A stretch of DNA of 64,000 bases from Flavobacterium succinicans LMG 10402. Lineage in GTDB: Bacteria; Bacteroidota; Bacteroidia; Flavobacteriales; Flavobacteriaceae. The translations under genes were made by a program, and so were the position numbers. Under the pieces are notes generated by a model. It was given only the letters and a program-made list of their open reading frames with translations. It was not told where the DNA came from and searched no databases. Where the stretch lies: NCBI RefSeq assembly GCF_000611675.1, contig NZ_JATV01000004.1, positions 186,001 through 250,000 of the forward strand. The letters are read 5' to 3'. Below, one piece after another: positions 16,628-25,842 of this stretch. Each line of letters opens with the position of its first letter. Position 1 is the first letter of the stretch.

Positions 16628-17029
16628 ATGTCCTTTCAACCTGTATTTGCTGAATTTTGGCAAAAAGTAATTGCCAGTATTGAAGATCGTTCTTTTGCTA
16701 AATTAACTTTGGCTAAAACCATTGGGGATACGGAATTAAAAAACATCTACGCGCGACCGATAATTGCAGAAGATAACAGCTTGCAATTCTCAATAATTGC
16801 CCGCTATAAAACTGAAGAAATTGAAAGTTTTCATTCGATAGACGAAACGTTTTTCGTGTTGAGTCCGTACATGAATAATCCCTTTTTGACCGCCTTGCTT
16901 TTTACTTCAGAAATGGATTTGACATTCAAATTGAACAAAAAAAGAGTAGGCAGTTTGACAGAAAGCGAGCCTACTTTTAAAAATGCTTCGGATGTTATGC
17001 TAGAATTAAAAGCTAGTGAAAATAAGTAA
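16628..17029 (+). CDS. Conserved hypothetical protein
   Basis: I do not recognise a named domain. The 133-residue cytoplasmic protein begins MSFQPVFAEFWQKVIASI and alternates amphipathic helix and strands, with no signal peptide, membrane helix or cysteine cluster. Codon use looks like its neighbours, so it is likely a real gene. It stands alone between a crotonase and a convergent HD-domain gene. Confidence 0.6.
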   Translation: MSFQPVFAEFWQKVIASIEDRSFAKLTLAKTIGDTELKNIYARPIIAEDNSLQFSIIARYKTEEIESFHSIDETFFVLSPYMNNPFLTALLFTSEMDLTFKLNKKRVGSLTESEPTFKNASDVMLELKASENK

Positions 17030-17101
17030 TTTTTGGTGTTCTTTGGTTTTACCTTATTACAGTACTATAATCACTGAATACTAAAAACTGCCAACTGAAC
17101 A

Positions 17102-17755
17102 CTAGATTTCGCCTTCCCACTCAGCATAAAACTGAGATAAGAAATTTTCCATGTATTTATGCCTTTTCGATGCTAATGCTGCACCGGTTTTGGTGTTCAT
17201 TTTATCTTTTAGCAACAATAATTTCTCGTAAAAATGATTGATGGTTGGTGCCTGGCTTGTTTTATATTCTTCCTTGGACATACGTAAATTAGGCGCAATC
17301 TCAGGATCATATAAAGCTCTATTTTTGAACCCACCATAATTAAATGCTCTCGCAATTCCAATCGCACCAATGGCATCCAAACGATCGGCATCTTGCACAA
17401 TATCCAATTCAATGGATGAAAAAGTACGCTCCGTTTTGCCGCCTTTAAATGAAATATTAGCAATAATTTGTACCACATGCTCAATGATTTCTTGAGAAAC
17501 TTGGTGTTCTTCTAAAAACTTCCGAGCCGTTTTGGGTCCAATAGTTTCATCGCCTCCATGAAATTTACTATCGGCAATGTCATGTAGTAAAGCCCCAAGT
17601 TGGACGACAAGTGTGTCACAGATTTCCGATGAAGCAATAAGTAAAGTGTTTTTATAGACCCTTTCTATATGAAACCAATCATGTCCTCCCTCTGCATCGG
17701 CAAGTGTTTGTTTTACAAAAAGAATCGTATCGTGAATTAGTTTGGCGTGATTCAT
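17102..17755 (-). CDS. HD-domain phosphohydrolase (YpgQ/YedJ type)
   Basis: HD-superfamily metal ligands are visible: H25 in GGHDWFHIERV, H58-D59 in LLHDIADSKF, and the distal aspartate in VQDADRLDAIGAIG. The last motif and the overall size (217 residues) match the YpgQ/YedJ group of metal-dependent (pyro)phosphohydrolases that act on nucleotides. The physiological substrate is unknown. The gene lies about 100 bases downstream of the desaturase but beyond that gene's terminator. Confidence 0.85.
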   Translation of the reverse strand: MNHAKLIHDTILFVKQTLADAEGGHDWFHIERVYKNTLLIASSEICDTLVVQLGALLHDIADSKFHGGDETIGPKTARKFLEEHQVSQEIIEHVVQIIANISFKGGKTERTFSSIELDIVQDADRLDAIGAIGIARAFNYGGFKNRALYDPEIAPNLRMSKEEYKTSQAPTINHFYEKLLLLKDKMNTKTGAALASKRHKYMENFLSQFYAEWEGEI

Positions 17756-17773
17756 AGGAGTTGTTTTGATTTG

Positions 17774-17818
17774 AAAAAAAAACTGATTTCAAAGTGATGT
17801 TCTTCAAAATCAGTTTTT
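17774..17818 (-). terminator. Intrinsic terminator of the plsC-desaturase transcript
   Basis: Perfect 12-base arms (17778-17789 and 17807-17818, AAAAACTGATTT/AAATCAGTTTTT) form a hairpin. On the minus strand the left arm runs into nine consecutive T. It lies 40 bases after the desaturase stop. Confidence 0.8.
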
Positions 17819-17858
17819 ATGAGCTTAATTTTAATCTGTATTAGTTAAAAATGAAGGA

Positions 17859-18845
17859 TTATAATCTAGCTGGTTCAACCCATTTGAAAATATAAGACTC
17901 GGATGGAATCACCAATCGTTCGGATATTTTGGCCATTCGAGAAGGAAGTTTCATTAGGTAATCTCTAGCTTTTTCGGCTTCGTCTGTTAATCCACCAATT
18001 TTATCAATTTCCCATTTATCAATCAATTTCTGCATTATTTCTACATAATCAGAAGCGGTGTAGACTCCAATTCGTTGTGCCGAATCTGAAAATTGTTCGA
18101 AGGCTGAGCTTATTTTTTGTCCAGATTCTCTCAAGAAATGAGCTGGCATCACAATTTTTTGCTTCATCATGTATTGAAAAGCCAACATCATTTCGCTTGG
18201 GTCTACTTTGAAAATTTGGTTTACAAATTCACTATACGCATGATGATGACGCATTTCATCGCCAGCAATCATTTTACACATTTTGGATAGTTTTTTGTCA
18301 CCAAAATTTTTAGCAATTTGCGATACACGGTTATGCGACACATAAGTAGCTAGTTCTTGAAAACTAGTGTACACGAAGTTTTTGTAAGGGTCGGTTCCAG
18401 TACCAATATCAAAGCCGTCATTGATTAAATGTTGCGTAGTAACCTCTACTTCGCGCATATTTACTCGGCCAGACAAATACAAATATTTGTTTAATAGATC
18501 ACCGTGACGGTTTTCTTCGCCTGTCCATTGACGGATCCATTTGGACCAACCGTTGCGTTCTTGATTGTCTACTCCTTCTACTTCCATCAACCAGGATTCA
18601 TAAGTTGGTAAAGCTTCTTCAGTAATGGTGTCACCTACAAGCGCTACCCAAAAATCATAAGGTAAATCTTTGGCAATTTCTCTCAATTCTTTCACTTCAT
18701 CTAAGAAGGTATCGCTCTCAGAGTTTGGTAAAAAATCAGAAGGCTGCCATATTTTTTCTACCGGAATTAGAAATTGGTCCACAAAACTGTCGACGTTTTT
18801 TTCTAAAAACTGCATCACTTCTAATCGGATGTTTTTTATTGACAT
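17859..18845 (-). CDS. Acyl-ACP desaturase (soluble di-iron fatty acid desaturase)
   Basis: The 328-residue soluble enzyme introduces a double bond in acyl-ACP using a carboxylate-bridged di-iron site. The ligands are the EENRH motif at 110-114, E164 in SFQELATYVSH, and the second EXXH-type motif DEMRHH at 196-201. It belongs to the FA_desaturase_2 family. It follows plsC by 32 bases, so a phospholipid acyltransferase and a desaturase are made together, consistent with control of membrane fluidity. Confidence 0.93.
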   Translation of the reverse strand: MSIKNIRLEVMQFLEKNVDSFVDQFLIPVEKIWQPSDFLPNSESDTFLDEVKELREIAKDLPYDFWVALVGDTITEEALPTYESWLMEVEGVDNQERNGWSKWIRQWTGEENRHGDLLNKYLYLSGRVNMREVEVTTQHLINDGFDIGTGTDPYKNFVYTSFQELATYVSHNRVSQIAKNFGDKKLSKMCKMIAGDEMRHHHAYSEFVNQIFKVDPSEMMLAFQYMMKQKIVMPAHFLRESGQKISSAFEQFSDSAQRIGVYTASDYVEIMQKLIDKWEIDKIGGLTDEAEKARDYLMKLPSRMAKISERLVIPSESYIFKWVEPARL

Positions 18846-18877
18846 GGTATTTATTATTTAGGTATTGGTTTTATATT

Positions 18878-19612
18878 TTAGTAGCGTATTTCGCTAACGA
18901 CAGCTGCTTCGGTTTTTTGAATTAAATCTGCAAAAGCAAAGTCTTTTACGGCCATGGGTTCATGTATAGTAAAAGTTAGTCGGTTGCCTAATCCCATTGG
19001 GAAAGTGCCAAAACGCACCATTTTCCAAGAATTATTTATAGTTACAGGCACCACATAAGCCGAAGGGGCATATTTACATAATATTTTTAATCCGCTTTGT
19101 GCAAACTCCTTTGGTTTTCCTGTTTTACTTCGGGTGCCTTCAGGGAAAATAACGGCTGAACGAGTATTCTTTTCTATGTATTCTGACAAACCTTTAATAG
19201 TTGGAATGGCTTGTTTAGGATCTTTTCTATCAATCAACACCGAACCTCCGTGGCGTAAATTATAGGATACACTTGGTATTCCACTACCCAATTCCTTTTT
19301 GCTTACAAATTTACAATGGAAACGACGCATAAACCAGATCATGGCAATGATGTCATACATGCTTTGATGATTGGCTACAATAATAAGAGGAACGTTTTTA
19401 GGTAGGTGATCTAAATTATTAAACTGATAGGTTGTTCCTAATAAATTGGTGCATTTCACTAGAAAAAAATTCAAGTAATCTACACTTTTCTTATGGGCTT
19501 GATAGCCGAATATATTGAAACAAAGCCACTGAATAGGGTGGAAAATTACTAAACACAAACCAAAACACAAATAGTAAACTATGGATATGGGGTACGAAAT
19601 TATTTTTTGCAT
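18878..19612 (-). CDS. plsC: 1-acyl-sn-glycerol-3-phosphate acyltransferase
   Basis: PlsC adds the second acyl chain to lysophosphatidic acid to give phosphatidic acid. The catalytic HX4D motif is NHQSMYD with H82 and D87, and the substrate-binding FPEGTR is at 156-161. A hydrophobic N-terminal helix (residues 8-30) anchors it to the membrane. The 244-residue length is typical. It heads a two-gene transcript with the desaturase and is divergent from rnpA. Confidence 0.93.
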   Translation of the reverse strand: MQKIISYPISIVYYLCFGLCLVIFHPIQWLCFNIFGYQAHKKSVDYLNFFLVKCTNLLGTTYQFNNLDHLPKNVPLIIVANHQSMYDIIAMIWFMRRFHCKFVSKKELGSGIPSVSYNLRHGGSVLIDRKDPKQAIPTIKGLSEYIEKNTRSAVIFPEGTRSKTGKPKEFAQSGLKILCKYAPSAYVVPVTINNSWKMVRFGTFPMGLGNRLTFTIHEPMAVKDFAFADLIQKTEAAVVSEIRY

Positions 19613-19629
19613 GCGATTAAAATAAGCGT

Positions 19630-19637
19630 CAAAAGTA
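19630..19637 (-). promoter_or_regulatory. Candidate -7 element of plsC
   Basis: TACTTTTG on the minus strand fits TAnnTTTG and lies 17 bases before the plsC start codon. No -33 box is evident at normal spacing. Confidence 0.45.
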
Positions 19638-19697
19638 CAAATTAAATTATTTAATGCTATTTAATTCGTAAACAATAATCTGTTTGGGCTTTAATTG

Positions 19698-19705
19698 TAA
19701 CTTTG
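19698..19705 (+). promoter_or_regulatory. Candidate -7 element of rnpA
   Basis: TAACTTTG fits TAnnTTTG and lies 32 bases before the chosen rnpA start. This placement is one reason to prefer the start at 19738 over the upstream ATG at 19684. Confidence 0.5.
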
Positions 19706-19737
19706 CAGACAAATTATCCCCTTTTTATTTGAATTTA

Positions 19738-20163
19738 ATGGATTTCAACTACCCAAAAGAAGAAAAGCTCAAAAGTAAAATCACTATCGGTTTATTGTTT
19801 TCCGAAGGGAAATCCGTATCCAAATATCCGTTGCGTTTGGTGTATTGTCCTTTGAATAACACCGAGCAAGAGCCTATAAAAATGGGAGTGTCAGTATCCA
19901 AAAAGTATTTTAAAAAAGCTGTTGATCGCAATTATTTTAAAAGAGTATTACGTGAAACGTATCGATTGAATAAACATTTGCTTTTAGATGCTTTGGAAGA
20001 ACCTTATGGTTTTATGTTTTTTTATCAAACCAAAGAGCGATTGACGTATGAAGAAATTAATACCAAAACCATTCAATTGTTTGAAAAATTTGTAGCACAG
20101 CTTGCACAGAAGAAAGTTACCCAAAGTACTGATTCACCTTGTACTGATATCTCTCAAAAATAA
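19738..20163 (+). CDS. rnpA: Ribonuclease P protein component
   Basis: RnpA is the small basic protein that assists the RNase P RNA in trimming tRNA 5' leaders. The RNR motif reads KAVDRNYFKRVLRETYR (residues 60-76), preceded by MGVSVSKKYFKKA. Starting at MDFNYPKEEKLKSK gives 141 residues; the upstream ATG would include the promoter -7 box. An S41 peptidase follows 67 bases later, an order that is common in Bacteroidetes. Confidence 0.92.
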   Translation: MDFNYPKEEKLKSKITIGLLFSEGKSVSKYPLRLVYCPLNNTEQEPIKMGVSVSKKYFKKAVDRNYFKRVLRETYRLNKHLLLDALEEPYGFMFFYQTKERLTYEEINTKTIQLFEKFVAQLAQKKVTQSTDSPCTDISQK

Positions 20164-20230
20164 CAGGTCGAGTATTTATTCCCCTTTTATTATTAAATTA
20201 GAAGTCTATTAATCAATCAACGCTTTACTT

Positions 20231-21868
20231 ATGAACGCTTTTTTTCAAAAAAAATATATCATTCCTGTTTTGGCTTCTGCTTTTTTGTTTGTTGGAGTGA
20301 GTTTCAAAAATGATTTTTTTGAAATCGCCAAGCAAATCGAAATTTTCACTACTCTTTTTAAAGAAGTCAACGCTAATTATGTTGACGAGACAAACCCCGG
20401 CGATTTGATGGATAAAGCCATTAAAGGAATGCTGGCCAGTTTGGATCCGTATACCAATTATTTTAATGAGGCGGATGTAGTAAAATTCAAAATTAATAAT
20501 ACGGGCGAATATACTGGAATCGGTGCGTTAATCAGTAGGAGAGAAGAACAGTTGATTATCAAAGAACCTTATAAAAATTTCCCTGCTGATAAAGCGGGAC
20601 TCAAAGCAGGTGATGCCATTATTCAAATTGGTGACGTAATGCTGAAAGATTTTAAAGATGATGCCTCTCAATTGCTTAAAGGTGCCAAAAACACCAAAAT
20701 CGACATCAAATACATTCGTCAAGGCAAAACGTTGAGTACGCAATTGGTTTTGGATGAAGTAGATCTTAAAGCGGTACCTTTTTTCGGAAAAATTGACGCT
20801 AAAACGGGTTATATTGTGTTGACTAGCTTTACCAAAAAAGCTTCTTCGGAAGTAAAAGAAGCTTTGGAACAACTCAAAAGAGAAGGGGCAGATCGTATTG
20901 TTTTGGACTTACGCGATAATCCCGGCGGACTGTTGAATGAAGCGGTGAATATTTGCAATTTGTTTGTTCCCAAAAATGAGATTATAGTTACCACCAAATC
21001 GAAAGTAGAAAAATATAATAATACCTATAAAACCACTCGCGAACCTGTAGATTTGAACATACCTGTAGTAGTTATTGTCAATGGACGAAGCGCTTCTGCC
21101 TCAGAGATTGTAGCAGGTGCGTTGCAGGATTTGGATCGTGCGGTAGTAGTGGGGAGCCGTAGTTTCGGTAAAGGGCTGGTTCAGCGCCCGATTGATCTGA
21201 CCTACGGTACGCAAATAAAAGTGACTATTTCTCGTTACTACACACCTTCAGGACGTTGCATCCAAGCCTTGGATTATGCTCGAAAAGATAAAAATGGAGC
21301 GGCCATACGCACCGAAGAAAAAAATTACACTGCTTTTAAAACGCGTAAAGGAAGAACCGTGTACGATGGAGGAGGCATTCAACCTGATGTTGAGCTTTCA
21401 GAAACGCAAGTGAGTGCCATAGCCAATGCCGTAATTAAAAACGATGCTATCTTTGATTATGCTACCACTTATTATTACAAAAATCCCAATCTCGGGACTA
21501 CCATTCCTACGATAACCGACGCAGATTATGCAGATTTTAAGCAATTTTTGAAAACCAAAAAATTCAATTTGGATACCGAAACCGAGTTGAATTTGAAAAA
21601 GACTTTGGCAGCGGCCAAAAAAGAAAAAATTGACGAAGCGATTACTGCAGAATACCAACAATTGTTAAACGCCATCCAAAAAAGTGAATGGACCGCTTTG
21701 GACAAAAATCAAAAAGAAATCAAAAATTTATTGCTGGATGAGATTATCAAGCGCTACCAATACCAAGAAGGATTGTATCAATACTACATTAAAAATAATT
21801 CTGAAATCAAAAAGGCAGTAAGTGTGTTGAGTACTTCGGCGGAGTACAATAGTATCTTGAAGATGTAA
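20231..21868 (+). CDS. C-terminal processing peptidase, S41 family
   Basis: The 545-residue periplasmic protease has an N-terminal signal or anchor (IIPVLASAFLFVGVSF), a PDZ domain (about 85-165) and an S41 catalytic core. The nucleophile region is GRSASASE at 285-292, and the general-base lysine is in GSRSFGKGLVQ. Proteases of this Tsp/CtpA type cleave at exposed C-termini of envelope proteins. The extended C-terminus (about 390-545) is helical and charged. It is probably co-transcribed with rnpA. Confidence 0.92.
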   Translation: MNAFFQKKYIIPVLASAFLFVGVSFKNDFFEIAKQIEIFTTLFKEVNANYVDETNPGDLMDKAIKGMLASLDPYTNYFNEADVVKFKINNTGEYTGIGALISRREEQLIIKEPYKNFPADKAGLKAGDAIIQIGDVMLKDFKDDASQLLKGAKNTKIDIKYIRQGKTLSTQLVLDEVDLKAVPFFGKIDAKTGYIVLTSFTKKASSEVKEALEQLKREGADRIVLDLRDNPGGLLNEAVNICNLFVPKNEIIVTTKSKVEKYNNTYKTTREPVDLNIPVVVIVNGRSASASEIVAGALQDLDRAVVVGSRSFGKGLVQRPIDLTYGTQIKVTISRYYTPSGRCIQALDYARKDKNGAAIRTEEKNYTAFKTRKGRTVYDGGGIQPDVELSETQVSAIANAVIKNDAIFDYATTYYYKNPNLGTTIPTITDADYADFKQFLKTKKFNLDTETELNLKKTLAAAKKEKIDEAITAEYQQLLNAIQKSEWTALDKNQKEIKNLLLDEIIKRYQYQEGLYQYYIKNNSEIKKAVSVLSTSAEYNSILKM

Positions 21869-22053
21869 AAGAAATACCCAATAGAAATCAGCATCTATTC
21901 TTAAACATATTAGGCATATAAGCATTCAAGTCAATGTCTGAAATTTTTGAACCATATAAGAAATTTAAGGTCATATAAGTTAGTTTTAATGGATATTAAA
22001 TTCTTCTCTTAATGTTTTACAAAACATAACTCTAGTTTAAAAACAGTACTAGT

Positions 22054-22109
22054 GTCAGTTCGAGCGCAGTCGAGAACCATTGCCGCATCTCGACTGCGCT
22101 TGAGGTGAC
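22054..22109. repeat. Imperfect inverted repeat in a 290-base non-coding gap
   Basis: GTCAGTTCGAGCGCAGTCGA (22054-22073) is followed after about 15 bases by its near complement CTCGACTGCGCTTGAGGTGAC. The GC-rich text stands out from its AT-rich surroundings and resembles a mobile-looking repeat seen in many Flavobacterium genomes. It lies between convergent genes. The rest of the gap holds an ATATAAG-type repeat at about 21,950-21,985. Confidence 0.6.
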
Positions 22110-22158
22110 AAAAAATAGCAATCGTTTAAAGCCGGTAATGTGGTCAATATATATAGGA

Positions 22159-22605
22159 TTACCCTCTTTTCATCTCAATATGTGGAATATCATCTTCTAA
22201 ATACATATCGCTAATGGCCACAAAGCCATGGCTTTCATAGAATTTTTTCAAGTACAATTGTGCGCCAATCGTAATGACAGTTTCTTTAAAATGAGATGCA
22301 ATGCCTGCAATAGCGTTTTGCATGAGCTCTTGTCCCCATTTTTTATCTCTATAATTGGAATCCACCACTACACGTCCGATGGAAGCTTCTGGAAAACTTA
22401 TGCCTGGTGATAATAAACGGGCGTGGGCTACAATTTTGTCCTCGTAGGTTCCAAAAAGATGGAGTGCCTTTTTGTCTTTTCCGTCTAAATCCAAATAGAC
22501 GCAGTTTTGCTCCAATACAAAAATTTCACTTCGTAGTCTCAAGATATCATACAATTCGTCTACGGTCAAATCATGAAATGCTTTAATTTGCCAGTGTAAC
22601 CCCAT
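22159..22605 (-). CDS. ElaA-like GNAT acetyltransferase
   Basis: The 148-residue protein matches the ElaA branch of the GNAT superfamily. It shows LYDILRLRSEIFVLEQNCVYLDLDGKD at the start, the acetyl-CoA loop in RVVVDSNYRDKKWGQELM and a C-terminal FYESHGFVAISDMYLEDDIPHIEM. Its substrate is not established. It begins 3 bases after the DUF4837 lipoprotein gene and so is probably translated from the same message. Confidence 0.87.
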   Translation of the reverse strand: MGLHWQIKAFHDLTVDELYDILRLRSEIFVLEQNCVYLDLDGKDKKALHLFGTYEDKIVAHARLLSPGISFPEASIGRVVVDSNYRDKKWGQELMQNAIAGIASHFKETVITIGAQLYLKKFYESHGFVAISDMYLEDDIPHIEMKRG

Positions 22606-22608
22606 TTT

Positions 22609-23589
22609 TTATTTTTTTCTTTTAATAATTTTTACCGATTTGATAATAGATTCCAGCTCAAACATAACATCGCGTTTATCATCTGCTGGCGAATAACAAA
22701 AGCCTTCAATCACCATCAATCTCCTATATTCTTTGTCAAAAATAACATAATTGATAAATGGTCCCGACATGAAATCATTTTTTAACTCCCAGGTTCCTTT
22801 TGATTCATAGGTGGTGCAGTTGTCTAATTGTATGGTAGATAAATAAGGTGCATACCCTTTTTCGGTAATCATGGGCATTTGAATGTCCTTACCTTTAATA
22901 TATAAGTTGCCAATTGAATCCCGCATTTTTATAATAGATCCAATGGGGTCTTTGCTAGAAATGGTTTCCAACGGTACATGATAGAGTAATAAACTCATGC
23001 TTCCACTAGTGATTTCTTTTTTCAACCAAATTAATCGAGGTTTTTGCAATGCGTAGGTAAAGGTTTCGGGAACCTCTATTTCGATTTGAAATTTATTTTT
23101 GAATATTTTGGGGTTTAATAGCGCCTCTCGATTGTTTTTTTGAACGACTTCAATTTCGCCTTTCTTTAGCGTTTGAATCATTTCGGGAGCGTGTTTTTCT
23201 AGAAGATATAAAAGTGTATCCGTGGTAGAGCCCGACAAATGAAAGACGGTTTGGGGAGTAGCGTATTTGTTTTTTTTGATTTCGAAAAAGGTGTTTTTTC
23301 CTTTTTTGATGACGATAATAGAACGGCTATCGGTAATAAATCCTTCTACTAATTTATCTGCGTATTGATTCAGGGTAAAAAGTGGTTCTTCTTGCGGAAG
23401 CCCTATAACTGGAGCTGCAAATTTATTGCGCAAGGTGTCACCCACTTCACCATTCCATAGCGCATCATTCATGATCACCGAGATTGTATTGATGTCTCCA
23501 GAGGATTCGCGCAATACGTTGTCTTGTTTTTTGGAACAAGAAATTATAAATGTGAAAAAGAGGAGGTATAAAAAATGGGCTTTATTCAT
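22609..23589 (-). CDS. DUF4837 family lipoprotein
   Basis: The chosen start MNKAHFLYLLFFTFIISC gives a lipoprotein signal with lipobox Cys18; an upstream ATG would add nine residues ahead of it. The 326-residue mature part, with segments SVIMNDALWNGEVGDTLR and TYESKGTWELKNDFMSGPFI, matches the Bacteroidetes family DUF4837, whose function is unknown. It lies 47 bases downstream of the lytic transglycosylase and 3 bases upstream of the ElaA-like gene, forming a three-gene string. Confidence 0.85.
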   Translation of the reverse strand: MNKAHFLYLLFFTFIISCSKKQDNVLRESSGDINTISVIMNDALWNGEVGDTLRNKFAAPVIGLPQEEPLFTLNQYADKLVEGFITDSRSIIVIKKGKNTFFEIKKNKYATPQTVFHLSGSTTDTLLYLLEKHAPEMIQTLKKGEIEVVQKNNREALLNPKIFKNKFQIEIEVPETFTYALQKPRLIWLKKEITSGSMSLLLYHVPLETISSKDPIGSIIKMRDSIGNLYIKGKDIQMPMITEKGYAPYLSTIQLDNCTTYESKGTWELKNDFMSGPFINYVIFDKEYRRLMVIEGFCYSPADDKRDVMFELESIIKSVKIIKRKK

Positions 23590-23636
23590 AATTTTAAAAT
23601 TAAAAATAAAACCCAAAAGTAACCTAATTTATTGTA

Positions 23637-25637
23637 TTATCCGTTTATTTTCAACTTCATTCCGGGCTTTAAATCGCTTGCATTAATTCCATTCCATTTT
23701 TCTAAGTCGGAAATAGTAACTCCTGGATATTTTTTTGAGATGCTATACAATGAGTCACCTTTTTTAACATAATAGTCGTTAGTAATTCCTTTAGGTTTTG
23801 AAGGATAAATTTCTCTCTTTTTAAAGGAATCAGCCGTGGCGTTATTGGTTACAATAGCAATTTCATTTTTAGCTACAATTAGTGTCTTACCTGCTGTGAT
23901 TTTATTTTTAACAATTGAATTCCATGAAATTAAATCAGTAGTAGGTGTCCCGAATTTCTTTGCAATGGTGCCCAAGTTATCACCTTCTTGCACCACATAC
24001 GTAATGTCTTTTAATTCAGGTTTTACGCCTACTTGTGCCACTACAGCATTGGAGTTGGTTATGTTAATCCTTGCGCCAGGGGTAAAGCTAGTAGCTGTAA
24101 TTGGATTCCATTTTTTTAAATCCTCAGCAGAAATATTGTATTTAGTAGCAATAGTATTGAGATTATCACCTTTTTGAACAATATGTTGCGTTGGGTTTTC
24201 TGCGACCAACAGCGAGTCTATTGACTTATCATCTTTAGTAGTTTTGTTTTCCGCTAGGGATTGCTGGGTTGTAAAAACGGGAGTGTTGAGGGCTGGACGT
24301 GTCGATTTTATTTTTAAAATTTTACCCATTGCCACGGTATTCCCTTTGATATTATTCCACTTTTTCAAATTGGCAACCGATACTTTGTAATCGGCGGCGA
24401 CTGTATTTAAATTATCCCCTTTTTTAATTTTATACCATTCGTTGATAGTGGTAGTGGCTTCTTTAGTAGTGGTATTTGCGGCAATAGCGCTAGGAGTGTT
24501 CCATTGTACTGGATTTTTCCTTTTTTCATTGTCATATGCTGTGTAGGCGTATATCTTTTCTTCATTCGAAGTAAAAAGGCCAATTTTGCTATGAGGTAGT
24601 CTTAAATAATGCGCTTGATTGTCGTAAACTGGAATGACATTCATTTTATAAGACGGATTAAGTACTTGTAATTCGCTTATGGAAACGTCTATTAAATCTG
24701 CAATTTGTTTAAAAGTGATTTCTTTTTGAATACGAATCGTATCCGTTTCAAAGTGCTTTAATTTGGCACGTTGTGGAACTATCCCATGCTCTTTATGGTA
24801 TTCGTATAAGTACATGGTCGCCAAAAAGGCAGGAACATAGCCTTGTGTTTCTTTTGGAAGATGGGTTTTAATTTTCCAAAAATTGTGATAACCGCCAGAG
24901 CGTCTTATGGCTTTGGTTACATTTCCAGGTCCTGAATTATAGGAGGCTAGTACCAAATCCCAATCCTGAAATAGAGGATACATGTTGGCCATGTATTGGG
25001 CTGCTGCTTCAGATGATTTTAACGGATCCGATCGTTCATCGATATAGGAGTCAATTTTTAAATTGTATTGTTTGCCCGTATGATACATGAACTGCCACAG
25101 TCCAGTCGCGCCAACTCTCGACACGGCTTTTGGATTTAAGGCCGATTCTACAACGGCAAGATACTTTATTTCTAATGGAATGTTTTTATTGGCTAATGCT
25201 TCTTCAAAAATGGGAAAATAGTATTCGGAGGTGGCCATTAATTTGCCAAAAGCATGCCGTCTGTTTTTTAAGAATGATTTTATTAAGTTTTCAAGACCTT
25301 GATTGTATTCGATATGAAAGGGTGATTTGGCATCCAAGGCGGCTAACCGTTCTTTAAGTAAAGCCGTTGGTAATTCTTGATCGATGGTTACATCGGTATT
25401 TAGAGTCTGAATATCGGTCGCTAAGTCATTGTAAATGTCGCTGGTTGCTAACTCTTTCATCCAAAGGCTATCCATTACTTCTGTTTTGGAATGGCTCACA
25501 AAAGTTTGTTTGATAGAATCGAGATAACTCACTGGTTTTTCAATCATTGGTGCTGTTTTTACTTCTTCAACTTGCTGCGAAAATACAGTTAGTGAAAAAA
25601 GAAAAAAGAAGCCTAATGTGGTATTTTTAAAACTCAT
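23637..25637 (-). CDS. Membrane-bound lytic transglycosylase (MltD-like) with four LysM repeats
   Basis: The start MSFKNTTLGFFFLFSLTVFS gives a signal peptide; the longer upstream frame has none. The lytic transglycosylase (SLT) domain spans about residues 145-265 with catalytic E164 in AVVESALNPKAVSRVGATGLW, followed by SYNSGPGNV. Four LysM peptidoglycan-binding repeats lie at about 401-443, 485-526, 547-588 and 622-664, each with KKGDNL or a close variant. The 666-residue enzyme cleaves glycan strands in the periplasm. Genes for a lipoprotein and an acetyltransferase follow. Confidence 0.93.
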   Translation of the reverse strand: MSFKNTTLGFFFLFSLTVFSQQVEEVKTAPMIEKPVSYLDSIKQTFVSHSKTEVMDSLWMKELATSDIYNDLATDIQTLNTDVTIDQELPTALLKERLAALDAKSPFHIEYNQGLENLIKSFLKNRRHAFGKLMATSEYYFPIFEEALANKNIPLEIKYLAVVESALNPKAVSRVGATGLWQFMYHTGKQYNLKIDSYIDERSDPLKSSEAAAQYMANMYPLFQDWDLVLASYNSGPGNVTKAIRRSGGYHNFWKIKTHLPKETQGYVPAFLATMYLYEYHKEHGIVPQRAKLKHFETDTIRIQKEITFKQIADLIDVSISELQVLNPSYKMNVIPVYDNQAHYLRLPHSKIGLFTSNEEKIYAYTAYDNEKRKNPVQWNTPSAIAANTTTKEATTTINEWYKIKKGDNLNTVAADYKVSVANLKKWNNIKGNTVAMGKILKIKSTRPALNTPVFTTQQSLAENKTTKDDKSIDSLLVAENPTQHIVQKGDNLNTIATKYNISAEDLKKWNPITATSFTPGARINITNSNAVVAQVGVKPELKDITYVVQEGDNLGTIAKKFGTPTTDLISWNSIVKNKITAGKTLIVAKNEIAIVTNNATADSFKKREIYPSKPKGITNDYYVKKGDSLYSISKKYPGVTISDLEKWNGINASDLKPGMKLKING

Positions 25638-25688
25638 AGATTTTATATTCAAAGTGCTTTTTTCCAAATGCTTAACATACGACAATTG

Positions 25689-25696
25689 CAAAAATA
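25689..25696 (-). promoter_or_regulatory. Candidate -7 element of the lytic transglycosylase gene
   Basis: TATTTTTG on the minus strand lies 51 bases before the chosen start codon and just after the pgk terminator. The -33 region is not convincing. Confidence 0.4.
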
Positions 25697-25710
25697 CTTG
25701 GTAAGAACTA

Positions 25711-25753
25711 AAAAAAACCATAAATATTGTTAAATATACAACATTTATGGTTT
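25711..25753 (-). terminator. Intrinsic terminator downstream of pgk
   Basis: Eleven-base arms AAACCATAAAT (25715-25725) and ATTTATGGTTT (25743-25753) form a hairpin, and on the minus strand the last arm is extended by several T. It separates pgk from the lytic transglycosylase gene. Confidence 0.7.
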
Positions 25754-25842
25754 TTAAGGTGCTTTTATTTTAAAAAACAGAGTTAAAGTAAGATTTTTCA
25801 ATAGCACATTTAGCTTCTGATTTGCTGCTGTGCAGTATAATC

